Shown: in pieces, positions 1 to 9,940 of the stretch
Position numbering within the stretch: the first letter of the stretch is position 1
Layout: every line of letters begins with the position of its first letter
Assembly (NCBI GenBank): GCA_977006965.1
Contig: OZ345377.1
Span: forward strand, 248,001-312,000
Reading direction: 5' to 3'
Source of the DNA: Phymatolithon calcareum
Lineage: Eukaryota; Rhodophyta; Florideophyceae; Hapalidiales
Length of the DNA: 64,000 nucleotides
The notes under the pieces: generated by a model
What the model was told of the DNA's origin: nothing
Seen by the model: only the letters and a program-made list of their open reading frames with translations
The model's database searches: none
Program-made: the position numbers and the translations under genes

Positions 1-1797
1 AGTTGGACGTTCGCCAACAATGTTTGCATGGTACTCTGAGAGGAAACCGCCTTCACCGAAATAAACAGATTCCGATGGTAGCAATGCTACAGACTTGGAC
101 CTTTCGGAGATACTCCGGACGGAGAGAAGCTGCGGTGCAATTTGTGGCAATCGACGGTTCGTCGCAGATACCGCATCCTTCGTGCGCTTGTGTAGGGTTT
201 CGTTTTCATCTGTATCCCCGGTTCGCGCGCAACCGAAGTTAGTTAGTGCTGTCTTTATATATCGAATAACATGGTGGATTTTCGTGCTCACGGGCACGTC
301 CAAAGCCTCAGTAAGACGGCAAACGAGGTCAAATGCAACACGCTGAATTTCTTCTATCTGCAGTAGCGTTCTTCCTGATTGTTCCGTAGGCATATTGGTT
401 CCTCGAAGCGTTTCTTGTAGCTTACTAGGCATTAGCGCAGATCGAAAGAGAACATCAGAGTCAGGCGCACAGTCCGGGCGCAAGCCGAGTAGGACAACCC
501 ACAGAAACGGTGTTATTCGTCGACGAAGGGCACCGGTCATGTTTGCGTGCTTCTCTCGATCGTTTCCCCGGAATGGTAGCTGGCGTAGTCCGTGCACCGA
601 AATCAGGTCTCTAAAACGGTTGTTTTCAACCCGAACTAGGGCAGAACGACTTAGTTGCATTCTGCTATAAGACTCATCACCGAATGCTCGAAATGCCTGA
701 TCTGGTAGAAGGCGCTCAAGGCCTAAGTCTAGAGTGTGCAGCTTATCAACACCAATGGATTGGTAAAGATGAAAAGGTTCCGAGCCCATTCCGTAGAACG
801 TTGCCAAAGCCAGAGGAAAAAGCAGTGCACTGACACGGCGGAGATAGCGCTTAGATAAGATGATGGCGTGTCGATCGTATGGAATCTGCACATTGTTGTG
901 ACTGTGAGCAGCAGCAAATAATTGCCGAGAGATAATATTGACCACGTTTCGCTCAGTACTCTGCTGCTCTGAGGTTTGCAAAGTTCTGACATCACCTGCG
1001 ATTGTGTCGTCAGCATCTAATGGAATTTCATCACCATTGTCCAGATCGTCTTCCATTTGCGAACGAGACGGCATCAGACAAAATGAGCAATCGGCGAAGC
1101 TACCGCACGATTTTAGACCTAAGAAGGCTCGCTCCTGTGGCTGATCGCATACTATCGTCAGAATTCGCAGATATACAAGGCGGCCCTGCACCGTGAAACC
1201 CGATCGTGAAGCGTGGACAGCATCTGACAGCGCTTGGAATAGATATCTTTGGTCTAGCTCCGTGCGTGAATTCGGCGATGATGGAAGAGAGCTTGAATTC
1301 GTTGCACTTGTCGTAGGTCCGATGCCAAACTCACGCCAAGTCGCTGAGCATCCATCCAAAATGATCACTCGAAATCGGTACAGGACGGCTGACTTGGACC
1401 GGACTTCGAAATAGTGGTCCCATCGGCATACAAATTTTGATTCGTCGGGAACAGTCTCCGCATACTTCCGCATTGCCGCCGAGTTCAGCGGATTAGAGTA
1501 GATCCTCTCTCCTTTCCGCATTGCAATTTGAAAAGGCTGAATGGCATTCGTGCCGCCGTTCTGCTCCACAAGTTGCTTAATAATTGGGATAATGGGACGA
1601 AACACACCCGTGTCGTTAGAATATGGCTGCATCGCGATGATAGCGCGTTTCCATCCTTCCTCTGAAACGGCATGAAGACGAATGCTCGACATGTACCTCA
1701 AAAACGAACGTACAGTTGGAAATTGATTGCTCAGCTCTGTCACACAAGGACAGGACGCATGCCCAGAGCGTATTTCGTGTTTGTATAGATCTGCCAT
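1..1797 (-). CDS. transposase-like protein (KDZ/Plavaka/CACTA-like), 3' end cut by window edge
   Basis: An uninterrupted reading frame runs leftwards off the window from the first ATG at 1797 (599 codons present). The frame is open up to 1947, and a good acceptor (pyrimidine tract then CAG ending at 1844) suggests an upstream exon. I read the frame codon by codon. It has a CxxC pair at residues 237 and 240 in a stretch of the form LGLKSCGSFADCSFC, then DKLHTLDLGLERLLPD around residue 354, and ETLHKRTKDAVSATNRR around 536. These resemble the zinc-ribbon, 'D-x-LH-x-x-x-LG' and late 'E-x-x-HK-x-x-K...TNR' blocks of large cut-and-paste transposases (Transposase_21, Plavaka, KDZ). The frame is intact, so this is a recent copy or a domesticated gene. 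The coding frame is certain; the family is judged by eye. Confidence 0.6.
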   Translation of the reverse strand, partial: MADLYKHEIRSGHASCPCVTELSNQFPTVRSFLRYMSSIRLHAVSEEGWKRAIIAMQPYSNDTGVFRPIIPIIKQLVEQNGGTNAIQPFQIAMRKGERIYSNPLNSAAMRKYAETVPDESKFVCRWDHYFEVRSKSAVLYRFRVIILDGCSATWREFGIGPTTSATNSSSLPSSPNSRTELDQRYLFQALSDAVHASRSGFTVQGRLVYLRILTIVCDQPQERAFLGLKSCGSFADCSFCLMPSRSQMEDDLDNGDEIPLDADDTIAGDVRTLQTSEQQSTERNVVNIISRQLFAAAHSHNNVQIPYDRHAIILSKRYLRRVSALLFPLALATFYGMGSEPFHLYQSIGVDKLHTLDLGLERLLPDQAFRAFGDESYSRMQLSRSALVRVENNRFRDLISVHGLRQLPFRGNDREKHANMTGALRRRITPFLWVVLLGLRPDCAPDSDVLFRSALMPSKLQETLRGTNMPTEQSGRTLLQIEEIQRVAFDLVCRLTEALDVPVSTKIHHVIRYIKTALTNFGCARTGDTDENETLHKRTKDAVSATNRRLPQIAPQLLSVRSISERSKSVALLPSESVYFGEGGFLSEYHANIVGERPT

Positions 1798-1947
1798 CTC
1801 GCATAAGCTGTACTTTCGTTCTGCACAGAACCGTACAAGCTCCCTGGAGCGGTGAGATAGGTTGGAAATTGTGGGGTCTAATGGTGACACATCAGGGACT
1901 ACCGGTCGCGTCCGTCGATCTGCCGTCGCTCTGTTCCAGCGCCGATT

Positions 1948-2278
1948 TCAAAATCTATTCTTCGCCCTAGATGTACAGAACCTCCCTCGCTCACGCCCCA
2001 CACACGCCCCCGTTTTAGTACTTCCCCGCCCGGCCCTTTGGGGGTCTAGGAGCGGCAGCTCGAGCGCCTTCGCGAAAGCGTCATGATTTGCCCCACTTGG
2101 TGAGGGCAAGCCTGTTATCAGGCCGCCCCCTCTGTAGCCCGCGAGCACTGCCTCGACGAGACGTTCACCCCGCCCTGGCCAGGTGCCGCGTTCGATTTCG
2201 GAACCCTACCCCCAGTCGTCTCGTAGACAGAAGCTCTTGCCCGCTCCAGCCGCGCGTTGGCGCGAGTAGGGTCGGTCA
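1948..2278. other. GC-rich spacer between transposase gene and recombinase
   Basis: No convincing gene. Only short open frames occur. It probably holds the hidden 5' end of the leftward gene and the degraded internal part of the DIRS-like element that follows. Confidence 0.4.
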
Positions 2279-3313
2279 GTGGCCTTAAAGCGATTGAGAC
2301 GCAAGGCCGGCGCACGCACTGCCGCCACTCACCTTGCAAACGCTTTTTCCGGCTCTACACAGGAGAAATACCAGCGAAAATGGGACTCTTTCTCTCCTTT
2401 TTGCTCCCGAACTCGCCTGCCAATCCTTCCTACAACCCCACATGCCGTTTGTTGTTATCTTGGTCAAGTTCATGACCGCGGGACCGTGCGCGGCACATCT
2501 CTCCGCCCGTATGTTGCGGCCATCGCGCCGCAGCAAAACCTCTACGGATTCCCAGATACCACGGCGGACGCCACCGAGAAGGCCACAAGTAAAGGGTACA
2601 GTGCAATGGACTCTCGTCGTCGCACTGGCGCGACCGAGCGCTCTGCCGCATTACCTGCTTTCGTAGCCTACTACGCCCTGCGGCTGGCCATGCAGGCCTC
2701 AAGCCCAGGCCAGTTGCAAAACTGGGGCCTCATAGTCGTGGTTTTCACGTTTTGCGCGCGTCCCGGCAGCATCAACCCCCTCTCCGCGACGGAAGCGGTG
2801 CTAGCGCCTGGCATACTGTAGATCCAGCTCCGCAAATTTAAGTACAGTGAGACTGGCGTCGCCCCTCGAATTTCTCTTCGAATTCCGCTGAAGGGCACTT
2901 CCGACCCACTCTACAAATTATCTTCGCCGTTATTGGAAGCCACACGCATGCCCGCTTGGTTTCTTTTCCCGTCTAGGCGTTCCGCCTCTCACTCCGCAGC
3001 TTCAGCCTCATTGACTGCAAGTATACGAGCTTTACTGGCACATTTAGGAACTTTTGCGCCACTGGGAATGACGTTCACTCCGCGATCCCTTCGCAGTGGC
3101 GGGATCTCAGCTGCGTACGCGGTAAAACTTCGCGTTCCGCTCATTATGCGCCTTTCGAACGACACGTCAACCGAAGTGGTTTTCCGGAACTACCTTGACA
3201 CTCTCACGAGGGCAACTCTCGAAGCACGGTTCTTTTTTGGCCGCTTCCTCTCCCTTTTCGAACCGGCCCAGCTGGGTACGTTTCTCCTAGTCATGAAATC
3301 TGTGGCAAACTGA
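2279..3313 (+). pseudogene. DIRS/PAT-like tyrosine recombinase (one in-frame stop)
   Basis: One frame runs from 2279 to 3313 and is broken only by TAG at 2819-2821. The first half has a core-binding-like region (TQEKYQRKWDSFSPFC, then a helix-rich stretch). The second half ends in a tyrosine-recombinase signature: PRSLRSGGISAAYAV followed about 25 residues later by FRNYLDTL, which supplies a candidate catalytic tyrosine. This is the integrase used by DIRS, PAT and Ngaro retroelements in place of a DDE integrase. The usual histidine before the second arginine is replaced (FTPRSLRS), which together with the stop argues that the copy is dead. There is no ATG at the start (the frame opens at GTG), so the 5' end is missing or in another segment. 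A 3' segment shared with the RT-bearing element at 24.6 kb follows directly. Confidence 0.75.
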
Positions 3314-3672
3314 CGCAGCCGGCGTATGCCGCGCACACATTACGCCCTGTATTGCTAAATCACATTGTAATGATAGGACAGCGTGCCATCAATGTATCTT
3401 ATCATACTGCGCTCGGGAGCTCTGCATAAGTACGCCTGACGAAAGCCGGCGCGCCTTGCCCAGATTGGGCAGTCAATTGCTTCTCTCGTACCATCCATCC
3501 CTCCCTACGCTGGCTGCTAGAGCCACTTTTGCTTCTTTTGAGGTGCACACCGTATTGTATTAGGCTTGTTTAGTGCTCCGATTCACCAACTACCGAACAT
3601 TACCCCTTGGCGAGAGCAAATTCTGTTCTTGGCAAACTGACGCAACCGGCGTACCCCGCGCACCCTTTACGC
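3304..3672 (+). repeat. terminal direct repeats of the DIRS/PAT-like element
   Basis: The sequence GGCAAACTGACGCAGCCGGC (3304 on) recurs as GGCAAACTGACGCAACCGGC at about 3630, 326 bp apart. Between them, 3343-3497 matches the minus strand of 24540-24676 with few differences, where it lies upstream of a gag-like frame. The same sequence therefore follows the recombinase in one copy and precedes gag in another, in the same orientation. That is the split-direct-repeat layout of PAT/Ngaro elements rather than the inverted repeats of DIRS1. The layout is inference; the repeats are visible. Confidence 0.65.
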
Positions 3673-3797
3673 GCTTTCCTCCGCGACCTAATTCGTTTCA
3701 TTTTAGATAATTGTGAGATTGCGTCTGCCGAATCTTTTTGCTCAAGGGCCGAGATAAACTCTTAATATAACGACCGTTTTCTCTTATTCACAAGCCT

Positions 3798-4698
3798 TCA
3801 AAGTCGTCTCTTGCGTTTCTTATATTTTTCCCACCTCACGGGCTCTTGTGTCCTCAGGGCTTTGTTGTACAAGTTTTTCCTCTTCGCTCTAAAGTGATCC
3901 AAGTTTGAGTTCCGGAAAGACTTGAATCTGGGAGGCGTTTTGTAATCAAATCTCCACGGTTCGGCCCATATATTGAAGATCTCGTTATATATCTTGATTA
4001 GTCCTCTACCAGTCCAGGTACCTTCAGGGTATCGGATAGTTGATATTCTCTTACCCTTGTTTACGAAGTAGTCAATAATGCTCGGGTAGCTCTTTGTTTG
4101 GAACGTAGTTTTTTCTCTTGTACCGGTGCTCCAGTTTTTCCTGTCCAACCAAAGCACGAGCTGGTTACCTCTTCAATTAGATAACTTGCTCCACCAAACT
4201 TGCCTGGAGTTCCAATCACCAGCAATTATTGACTTACCACTAAGGTGTGAGTTTATCATGCTTAGACATTTCTTAGTTTCTTCTTTTGTAGATTTCGGAG
4301 ACAAGTAGACGACCCCACACTTAGTTTTCCTGATCATTGAAATTATGAGCTGGAAGTTTTTCTCTGTGTACTTGAATATGAGCTTTACGACACAAGATTT
4401 TCGGAAGAAGAGAGACACTCCTCCTGGGTTCCGACTCTTTATGGGGGTGGGCGAGGGTCATTGATGTCATAGTAGTGCGAAATTTTCCTTGTGGATCTAG
4501 ATGAGTTTCTATAACCCCAATAATGTCGGCTTTGCGGTTCCGGACCAGTTGCTCGAAGTATTTCGGTGTTTCAGGAAAGCCACCGACGTTCAACGTAGCT
4601 ATGAGCCACCTTTTGTTGAAAGTCATTGGTTTCGTCCTTCTTTTCTTGGATCTTTCGAGGGTATTTTGCAGAAGCGTGCACCATAAGAGCTCAGTCAA
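3798..4698 (-). pseudogene. LINE AP-endonuclease domain fragment
   Basis: Read leftwards across three frames. It starts near 4623 with WLIATLNVGGFPETPKYFEQ and ADIIGVIETHLDPQG, continues with CGVVYLSPKSTKEETKKC and IIAGDWNSRQVWWSK, and ends with SYPSIIDYFVNKGKR. These are the successive motifs of the APE-type endonuclease that nicks target DNA for non-LTR retrotransposons (N-E-T-H, then GDWN, then the S-x-IDYF strand). At least two frameshifts and stops make it non-functional. The RT portion is absent on the left. Confidence 0.8.
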
Positions 4699-5099
4699 TT
4701 GCTACTGCGGCTCACCCGGCCTTCTGTTCGTTTCCCGACCTAGAATTCGTAGCACTCTATTAGCTCGGAGTGGGGTAGTGTTCGACCGATGCAGATCTCG
4801 CTATGTATATAAGGAGTCTAAATCATTAAGCCTTGCAAGAAATCAAAATGTGTCCGCATTCTGACGGCGAGAGAGAACATCAATTAATCTTGTGCTCCTC
4901 TGATCGAGTATCAATAGTAGGAAGTACGTCTCGTCAGGACCAGCTTCTGAGCCGAACGGTAGGGAGCTTTTTGTTGCTTTGTTGAATGTCGCTTTAGCTA
5001 AACTGTATCAGCATTTGATTGTTGCCGAAAGTCAGACATCGGATAACACAAATATCAAACAGTAAATAAGGCATAAGGTCTTAGAAGCTGCTGCGAAAG
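4699..5099. other. no gene seen
   Basis: Only short open frames without recognisable motifs. Junction between the leftward endonuclease fragment and the rightward LINE that starts about 5.1 kb. Confidence 0.4.
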
Positions 5100-5324
5100 C
5101 TGAAAAGGGCAAAAAATGGCCCATCCCGCATGCCGAGACAGAACTGCCGCAGCACTTGTGCTTCCAAGTCGAGAAGATACAGATCATTAGCCATAAGTTT
5201 TCATTTGGTACGTTTCCGCCTGAGAGCATATCAAAGCTCATGAAACTGAAAGGAGCAAAGAGCAGAGAGGCATTACAAGACGTCAAGCTCGGGTTGTCTA
5301 AAGATAAGCTATCATTAGAGGAAA

Positions 5325-6710
5325 GTGGCTTTAGGAGGAGAGCACTCGATGATGTTCCGGAATCCGGAATTTTCTATTCGCGAGCTCACTACAGCCATGA
5401 GTGCAATGCCAATATGTACTGCAACTAGTTCGGATACAGTAGAGTTGGAATTCTTTCGCCACCTTTCTCCAATGGCTAAAAACCGTCTTTTAGGCCTGGT
5501 GAACAGAAGCTGGCGCGAGGGCACTGTACCGACTGCATGGTCAGTAGTTCTGCTCATCGGCAGACCCAAACCGAGTGACCCAAATGCCCTCTGTCAGACG
5601 TCAACCGTATTGCTGAGCGCATTAGCGGATTGGGCGAAACATCCATCAACGCAAGCAGGATTCAGAAGGTATCGCAACACCCACGAACATATAGCCGGCA
5701 TGGCACAACGTACAGCAGACGAATTCTCCCGACGGCGTAAAAGCACAGCCCTGCTCGTGGATTTCAGCGCTGCATACGATCGTGTCGTGATTCCCGCGTT
5801 GCTGTCAAAAATGAAGGACCTTAAAATCCGTCGAAATATTTTGTGCCGGATGCATTCGTACTTGAATGATCTCCGAGCTCGGGGACGACACATCAACACG
5901 GTCGGTCGGTCGGTCGCGAGTGCTTAGATGCGGGCTAGCCCAAGGGAACTCGTTGTCGCCAAATCTTTGGCAGTTATACATATTGGACTTAGATGTGCGC
6001 CTTGACGACCTTGTTCAACTTGTTTTCGCAGCTGACACCAGCTTCCATGCCACCGGCAGGATTGTGGTGTCCAGCGCCACTATCATACTCCTATACAAAT
6101 AGCTCCCTTCAAATTGTCATTACAGCTTGCAATTACAGCAGGCCATTACAGATAGCATTACAGTCATTACAGTACCGTAGGTTTCGATGCGTACTTACAC
6201 CATGAAGGATCCCCAAGAGCAAAACCCTAGAACTGATGCTTACAGCTTACAGGCGCTTACACTGTAAGCATCTTGGCGGCGCCTTCGGCGGGCTAGGAAG
6301 CCGCGAAGCGGCTTCCAGACTCTTCCATTGATCCATTTATCATATTGCCAAGTCATCTTTGCTCCATTGTTTTTTCTATAAAGGTCGGCGGTTCGCGCCG
6401 CCCCTGGCTTTCCGCCAGGGAAAAACCCGACTACAGCCAGTGTGCCAACTTGTGCGTTTCAAACCCCACAAGGATTTGAAATGACGTCGTCTCAAAGCTC
6501 AATGGGGCTGCCCAGAAACTCTCCGGTTTATGCAACTGCTTGCGAATCAAGGTGAGCGCTCGGATATGCAAGGTGCAAAGATTTTCTGCAGGCGGAAGGT
6601 CAGTATAGGAAACTATTGTCTGTAAAATCAACACCGATGGCGAGAAAATAGACGCAGTTGGGCATACATGTTCCTCGAAGTTCATTTCGACCAAGGACTG
6701 AGTTTCAAAT
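5325..6710 (+). pseudogene. LINE reverse transcriptase, split by a solo LTR
   Basis: The RT reads FSIRELTTAM... then NRSWREGTVPTAWSVV, TQAGFRRYRNTHEHI, KSTALLVDFSAAYDRV (palm motif A) and CGLAQGNSLSPNLW (motif B). The degenerate catalytic box is LVFAADTSF (F-A-D-D expected, one Asp changed to Ala). A frameshift lies near 5900. At 6062 the frame is interrupted by a 408-bp LTR with an AGGAT duplication. The frame resumes at 6476 with DVVSKLNGAAQKLSGLC, the thumb region. The sequence differs from the RT family at 25, 31 and 39 kb, so it is a separate LINE lineage. An RNase H remnant lies downstream. Confidence 0.8.
6063..6470 (+). mobile_element. solo LTR, family 1 copy A (408 bp)
   Basis: Begins TGTGG and ends CCACA, flanked by the perfect 5-bp duplication AGGAT (6058-6062 and 6471-6475). 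It contains a TATAAA box at 6377-6382, followed by GC-rich hairpin sequence. Related copies are at 9681-9935 (plus) and 23488-23912 (minus). TG..CA ends with inverted pentamers and 5-bp duplications are the signature of an LTR retrotransposon. No internal coding part is present, so this is a solo LTR left by recombination between the two LTRs of a full element. Confidence 0.85.
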
Positions 6711-7189
6711 TTAATGCATCCTGGGGTGCGGAATTATCAACTTTGAAAGCCTTCCATAAGAGCTAATGCGAGCCAACTGCGCTATACGATGAATTTGCTT
6801 TCGCAGTGCACGGCTTCGACGTCCACATTAAGCATGTAGAAGTCCGTCGGAACGAAGCAGCTCGAGCGGCTAGCAGCTTTCTGAAAGCTTAGAAAGTTTT
6901 CAAGCTCCGGGCACTGACTGGGATGCGTAGTCTGCTAGATATTGGAGAGATGAAAGCTACTCTTGTCATGGACAAAGCAGATCGACTTCTACCGGATACA
7001 CCTGTGACTCTTTGACTCAACGTAGGTTCGTGGAGGGACTCGACACCTACCACAGAGCGTAGAAAAGGACCCTTGCGCTCCCACACAATAGGCTCCGACT
7101 GCCAATCCAGAAGGACTGCTCCAGTAATAGATTATTAACCTTCAAGACTCCTGTTTAGGCGACGGATGATCAACAGGAGAAGCCTACCG

Positions 7190-7530
7190 CAACAGAAGCT
7201 TAAATTTTAGAGCTAAATGCAGCACAAGCAGCCGATATCTAAATATGGACTGATGGAAGTGCCGGAAAAGAATTCTTCTTCGACCTGAATCGTGGAGAAC
7301 GAGTCTCAGTGAAATGGGATGAAGGTTGTCCTATTGCAACGTTGAGTAAATTAAGCCCCTCTTAGGACTAGAACAACGAAGCAACGAAACGTCTTAAGTC
7401 TCGACACGACAGGTCCCCGGACGTCCACTTGGCCTACGACGACGGCGACGAGCATGCCTACTCAACAAAGCCGACCGCTTTCAAACAACTCGTTATCGTG
7501 TGCGACGAAGATGATGCTTAGAAGCAAACC
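7190..7530 (+). pseudogene. LINE RNase H remnant
   Basis: The plus strand reads ELNAAQAADI, stop, IWTDGSAGKEFF. The W-T-D-G-S box is the first catalytic motif of RNase H domains carried at the C-terminus of I/Jockey-like LINEs. It lies in the same orientation downstream of the RT at 5.3-6.7 kb and is probably part of that element. It has several stops and no intact domain. Confidence 0.5.
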
Positions 7531-7569
7531 AGTAAAACTTCCTACACTTCCGAAAGATCTGCAATTCTC

Positions 7570-7661
7570 GCAGAGATACACATCCTTGATATAGGGTAGA
7601 TCATAGTTCCACACAAGTACCGGGTCCAGGGCCAAACATCTTATAACCTAGTGATCTCTGC
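7570..7661. mobile_element. 92-bp MITE, copy 1
   Basis: Bounded by the inverted 8-mers GCAGAGAT and ATCTCTGC. A second copy of exactly the same length lies at 28061-28152 and shares CACATCCTTGATATAGGG and the interior. It is non-coding and too short to be autonomous. Confidence 0.6.
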
Positions 7662-9540
7662 ATAGTTTTTTTCACATATCTTACTGCAAATGCGTATCTT
7701 GAGGTCTTCTGTGCTTCAAATTTCTATTATCTAACTTAAAGAAATATGCTGGTTCCCTTCGTTGCTTGTATTAGAGAGCTTAAACAAATGTGTGCGTTTT
7801 TGTATTTTCTTTGCACAGTTTTATAATATTTTCGTATTTTTAGTACAGCCTATAAGTTTAGAATGCTGAGAAAAAGTTTACGTTTAAAAGCATAAACGTT
7901 CAAGAGATTTCAATTATAAAAGTCGATCAACGATTTGCATAAATCCAAAAGAATCTAGATCTAATATAGAAATCTAGTTTAAATGCTGCTGTTCGTTGAG
8001 GCTCTTAAAGATGCGTTCACAAGTGTCTTTCTTTACATCAAAGATACTCTACTTGTCCTTGTCAACACTCTTCTTGCGTTTTCCACCGAAGCAGTGGCCG
8101 AGGGAATGTTTCTTGAGAATGACCCTCTAACAGGAGACGCAGTACTCCCACCTAGGAGCTCTCTTGATCACATGGTCTGACTAGTAACGATGATGGTTCG
8201 AGTCCGGCGATCTGGGGCCGGAGTGTCTTGTGCGATGTTGACGGAATCCGAAGTGCTGCCGCTGGAGTCGGTGCCCACAGCAGAGCTTAACTCGTAAGGA
8301 ATATCGCAGCCCGAGCAGATGAGTGTATTGCGAATAGTAGGACCGGTTGCGAAACGAAACGTACGAAAGGACATCGGACCAGAGACTGGAGCGCTGAAAG
8401 GAGACTTACCGTACCCGGGGATGAAACGTGTCTCGACCGGAGTACGAAAGAAAAGGGCATAGTGGATAGAAGTACTTCGCGGCGGGGACGATGACGGAAG
8501 CGAGTCACGAAGAGGGGATAAGGACGCGAAGTCTGACTGATTCGCTACTGTTTAAAGTCAAAAAGAAATAGAAGTCCTATATTAGAAACAGCAATATCCA
8601 GAAAGGTGAACTTCACAAAGACTAAAAAGAAACTTACTTTTGATCCTCGATTACGAAATTACTTTTAATTCCGGAATGTCGGTAAAAATCAGAAATTTAC
8701 AATATCGATTTGTTTCCAACTGGCGAAAGTTGCCCCTACTCGATGGAGTAAAGATTTTGCTAAGAAACCGGATGATTGTTTCTCCTTTATTTCTTTCTTA
8801 ACTATTTATACTCTGGGAAACCTAGTGTCTCTTTATATACTACTTTAAACAATATAATACTGTGGAGCAAAACCTGTCTAAAATCTTCCCCAAATATTTC
8901 TTGTAACATCGAAAAGGTTCTATAAACCACACTGTAAACACTCTAGAAGACACTAAGTAAATTTTAAAAACTACAGGAATAATTCTTCGGCTCTATTTGG
9001 ACAGGATCAGCCTTGAAGGATGGAGACATTGATCTATTTAAGAAACTCAAACTATAGTCTAGTAGTGTCCTAACAACCGTACAAATTGATCTAAACTACT
9101 CTGCATACTGTATTAGAGTTGTATACAAGCGTGTAAGCCATGTGGTAATATGTACACTTCTCTCTTTAAGTACAATTGTTAAAGAGAGTTCAAACTGATA
9201 GTGCTATCATATTATAAAAGTATAAAGGATAATAAAAGTATGCTTTGCACATGTCCTGTATTCGGAACGTGTGATATACAAATGATACATAGAAGTGAAG
9301 AAAAGATAATATTGGGATCCGTAACTGTTCATATCACGAGATAAACACGAGCTTCAGTTTAAAAGAAACTCCATATATACATACAAATATTAAAAATACA
9401 AAAATAAGGATTTCGATTAAAAACCGATCGTGAGAGAGAAGTAACCATTCAAAGTTGAACGACCGTGACCTCGTTCTTGCGTGTTGTTTGGGCTCACTTA
9501 GAGAAGACACAACTTGCGCTCAAAAATCCTTATCACGATG
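7662..9540. other. AT-rich stretch without genes
   Basis: About 1.9 kb of mostly AT-rich sequence. The open frames (for example 7983-8180 and 8287-8508 on the minus strand) have no recognisable motif or composition bias. A GGTTCGAGTCC block near 8190 lacks the rest of a tRNA. I see no gene here. Confidence 0.5.
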
Positions 9541-9680
9541 TCAGTGCAATAGAGTGTGCTCCAAAAGAAAATTGAAAAATGCACTTGTCCACTTTTGATT
9601 CTGCATCTCGTAATGATAGGACGAGCGAAGCTGATCTGTTACATCAACTCCGCCCATCCACTCATTACTGTCCAAGCAAG
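9541..9680 (-). pseudogene. piggyBac transposase fragment
   Basis: Leftward frame containing NEWMGGVDVTDQLRSSYHYE and KWTSAFFNFLLEHTL. This matches the conserved 'MGGVD-x-x-DQ...W...FF-x-LL' block after the catalytic core of piggyBac-family cut-and-paste transposases. Only about 45 residues survive. The reading frame enters from the right across the solo LTR inserted at 9681-9935. No TTAA-flanked ends or DDD core were found, so it is a relic. Confidence 0.7.
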
Positions 9681-9935
9681 TGTGGCGTCCAACACCACTA
9701 TCATACCCTCCATTCCCTATAAGACTAGCTCCCTTCAAATTGTCATTACAGCTTGCATGTACAGCAAGCCCTTACAGATAGCATTACAGTCATTACAGTA
9801 CCGTAAGTTTCGATGCGTGCTTACACCATGAAGGATCACAAAAGGAAAACTCTAGAACCGCTGCACCCTCGGCTTTTTGCCAGGGAACAACCCGACCACA
9901 GCCAGTGCGCCAAATTGTGCTTTTAACATCCCACA
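9681..9935 (+). mobile_element. solo LTR, family 1 copy B (255 bp, internally deleted)
   Basis: Starts TGTGGCGTCC and ends CCCACA, flanked by the perfect 5-bp duplication GCAAG (9676-9680 and 9936-9940). It shares CTCCCTTCAAATTGTCATTA and the terminal parts with copies A and C, but lacks about 150 bp of the middle, including the TATA box. It is inserted into the piggyBac relic. Confidence 0.85.
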
Positions 9936-9940
9936 GCAAG

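Noticed and set aside
8180-8215. GGTTCGAGTCC block like a tRNA T-arm
   Set aside because: No matching A box at the right distance, no acceptor or anticodon stem.
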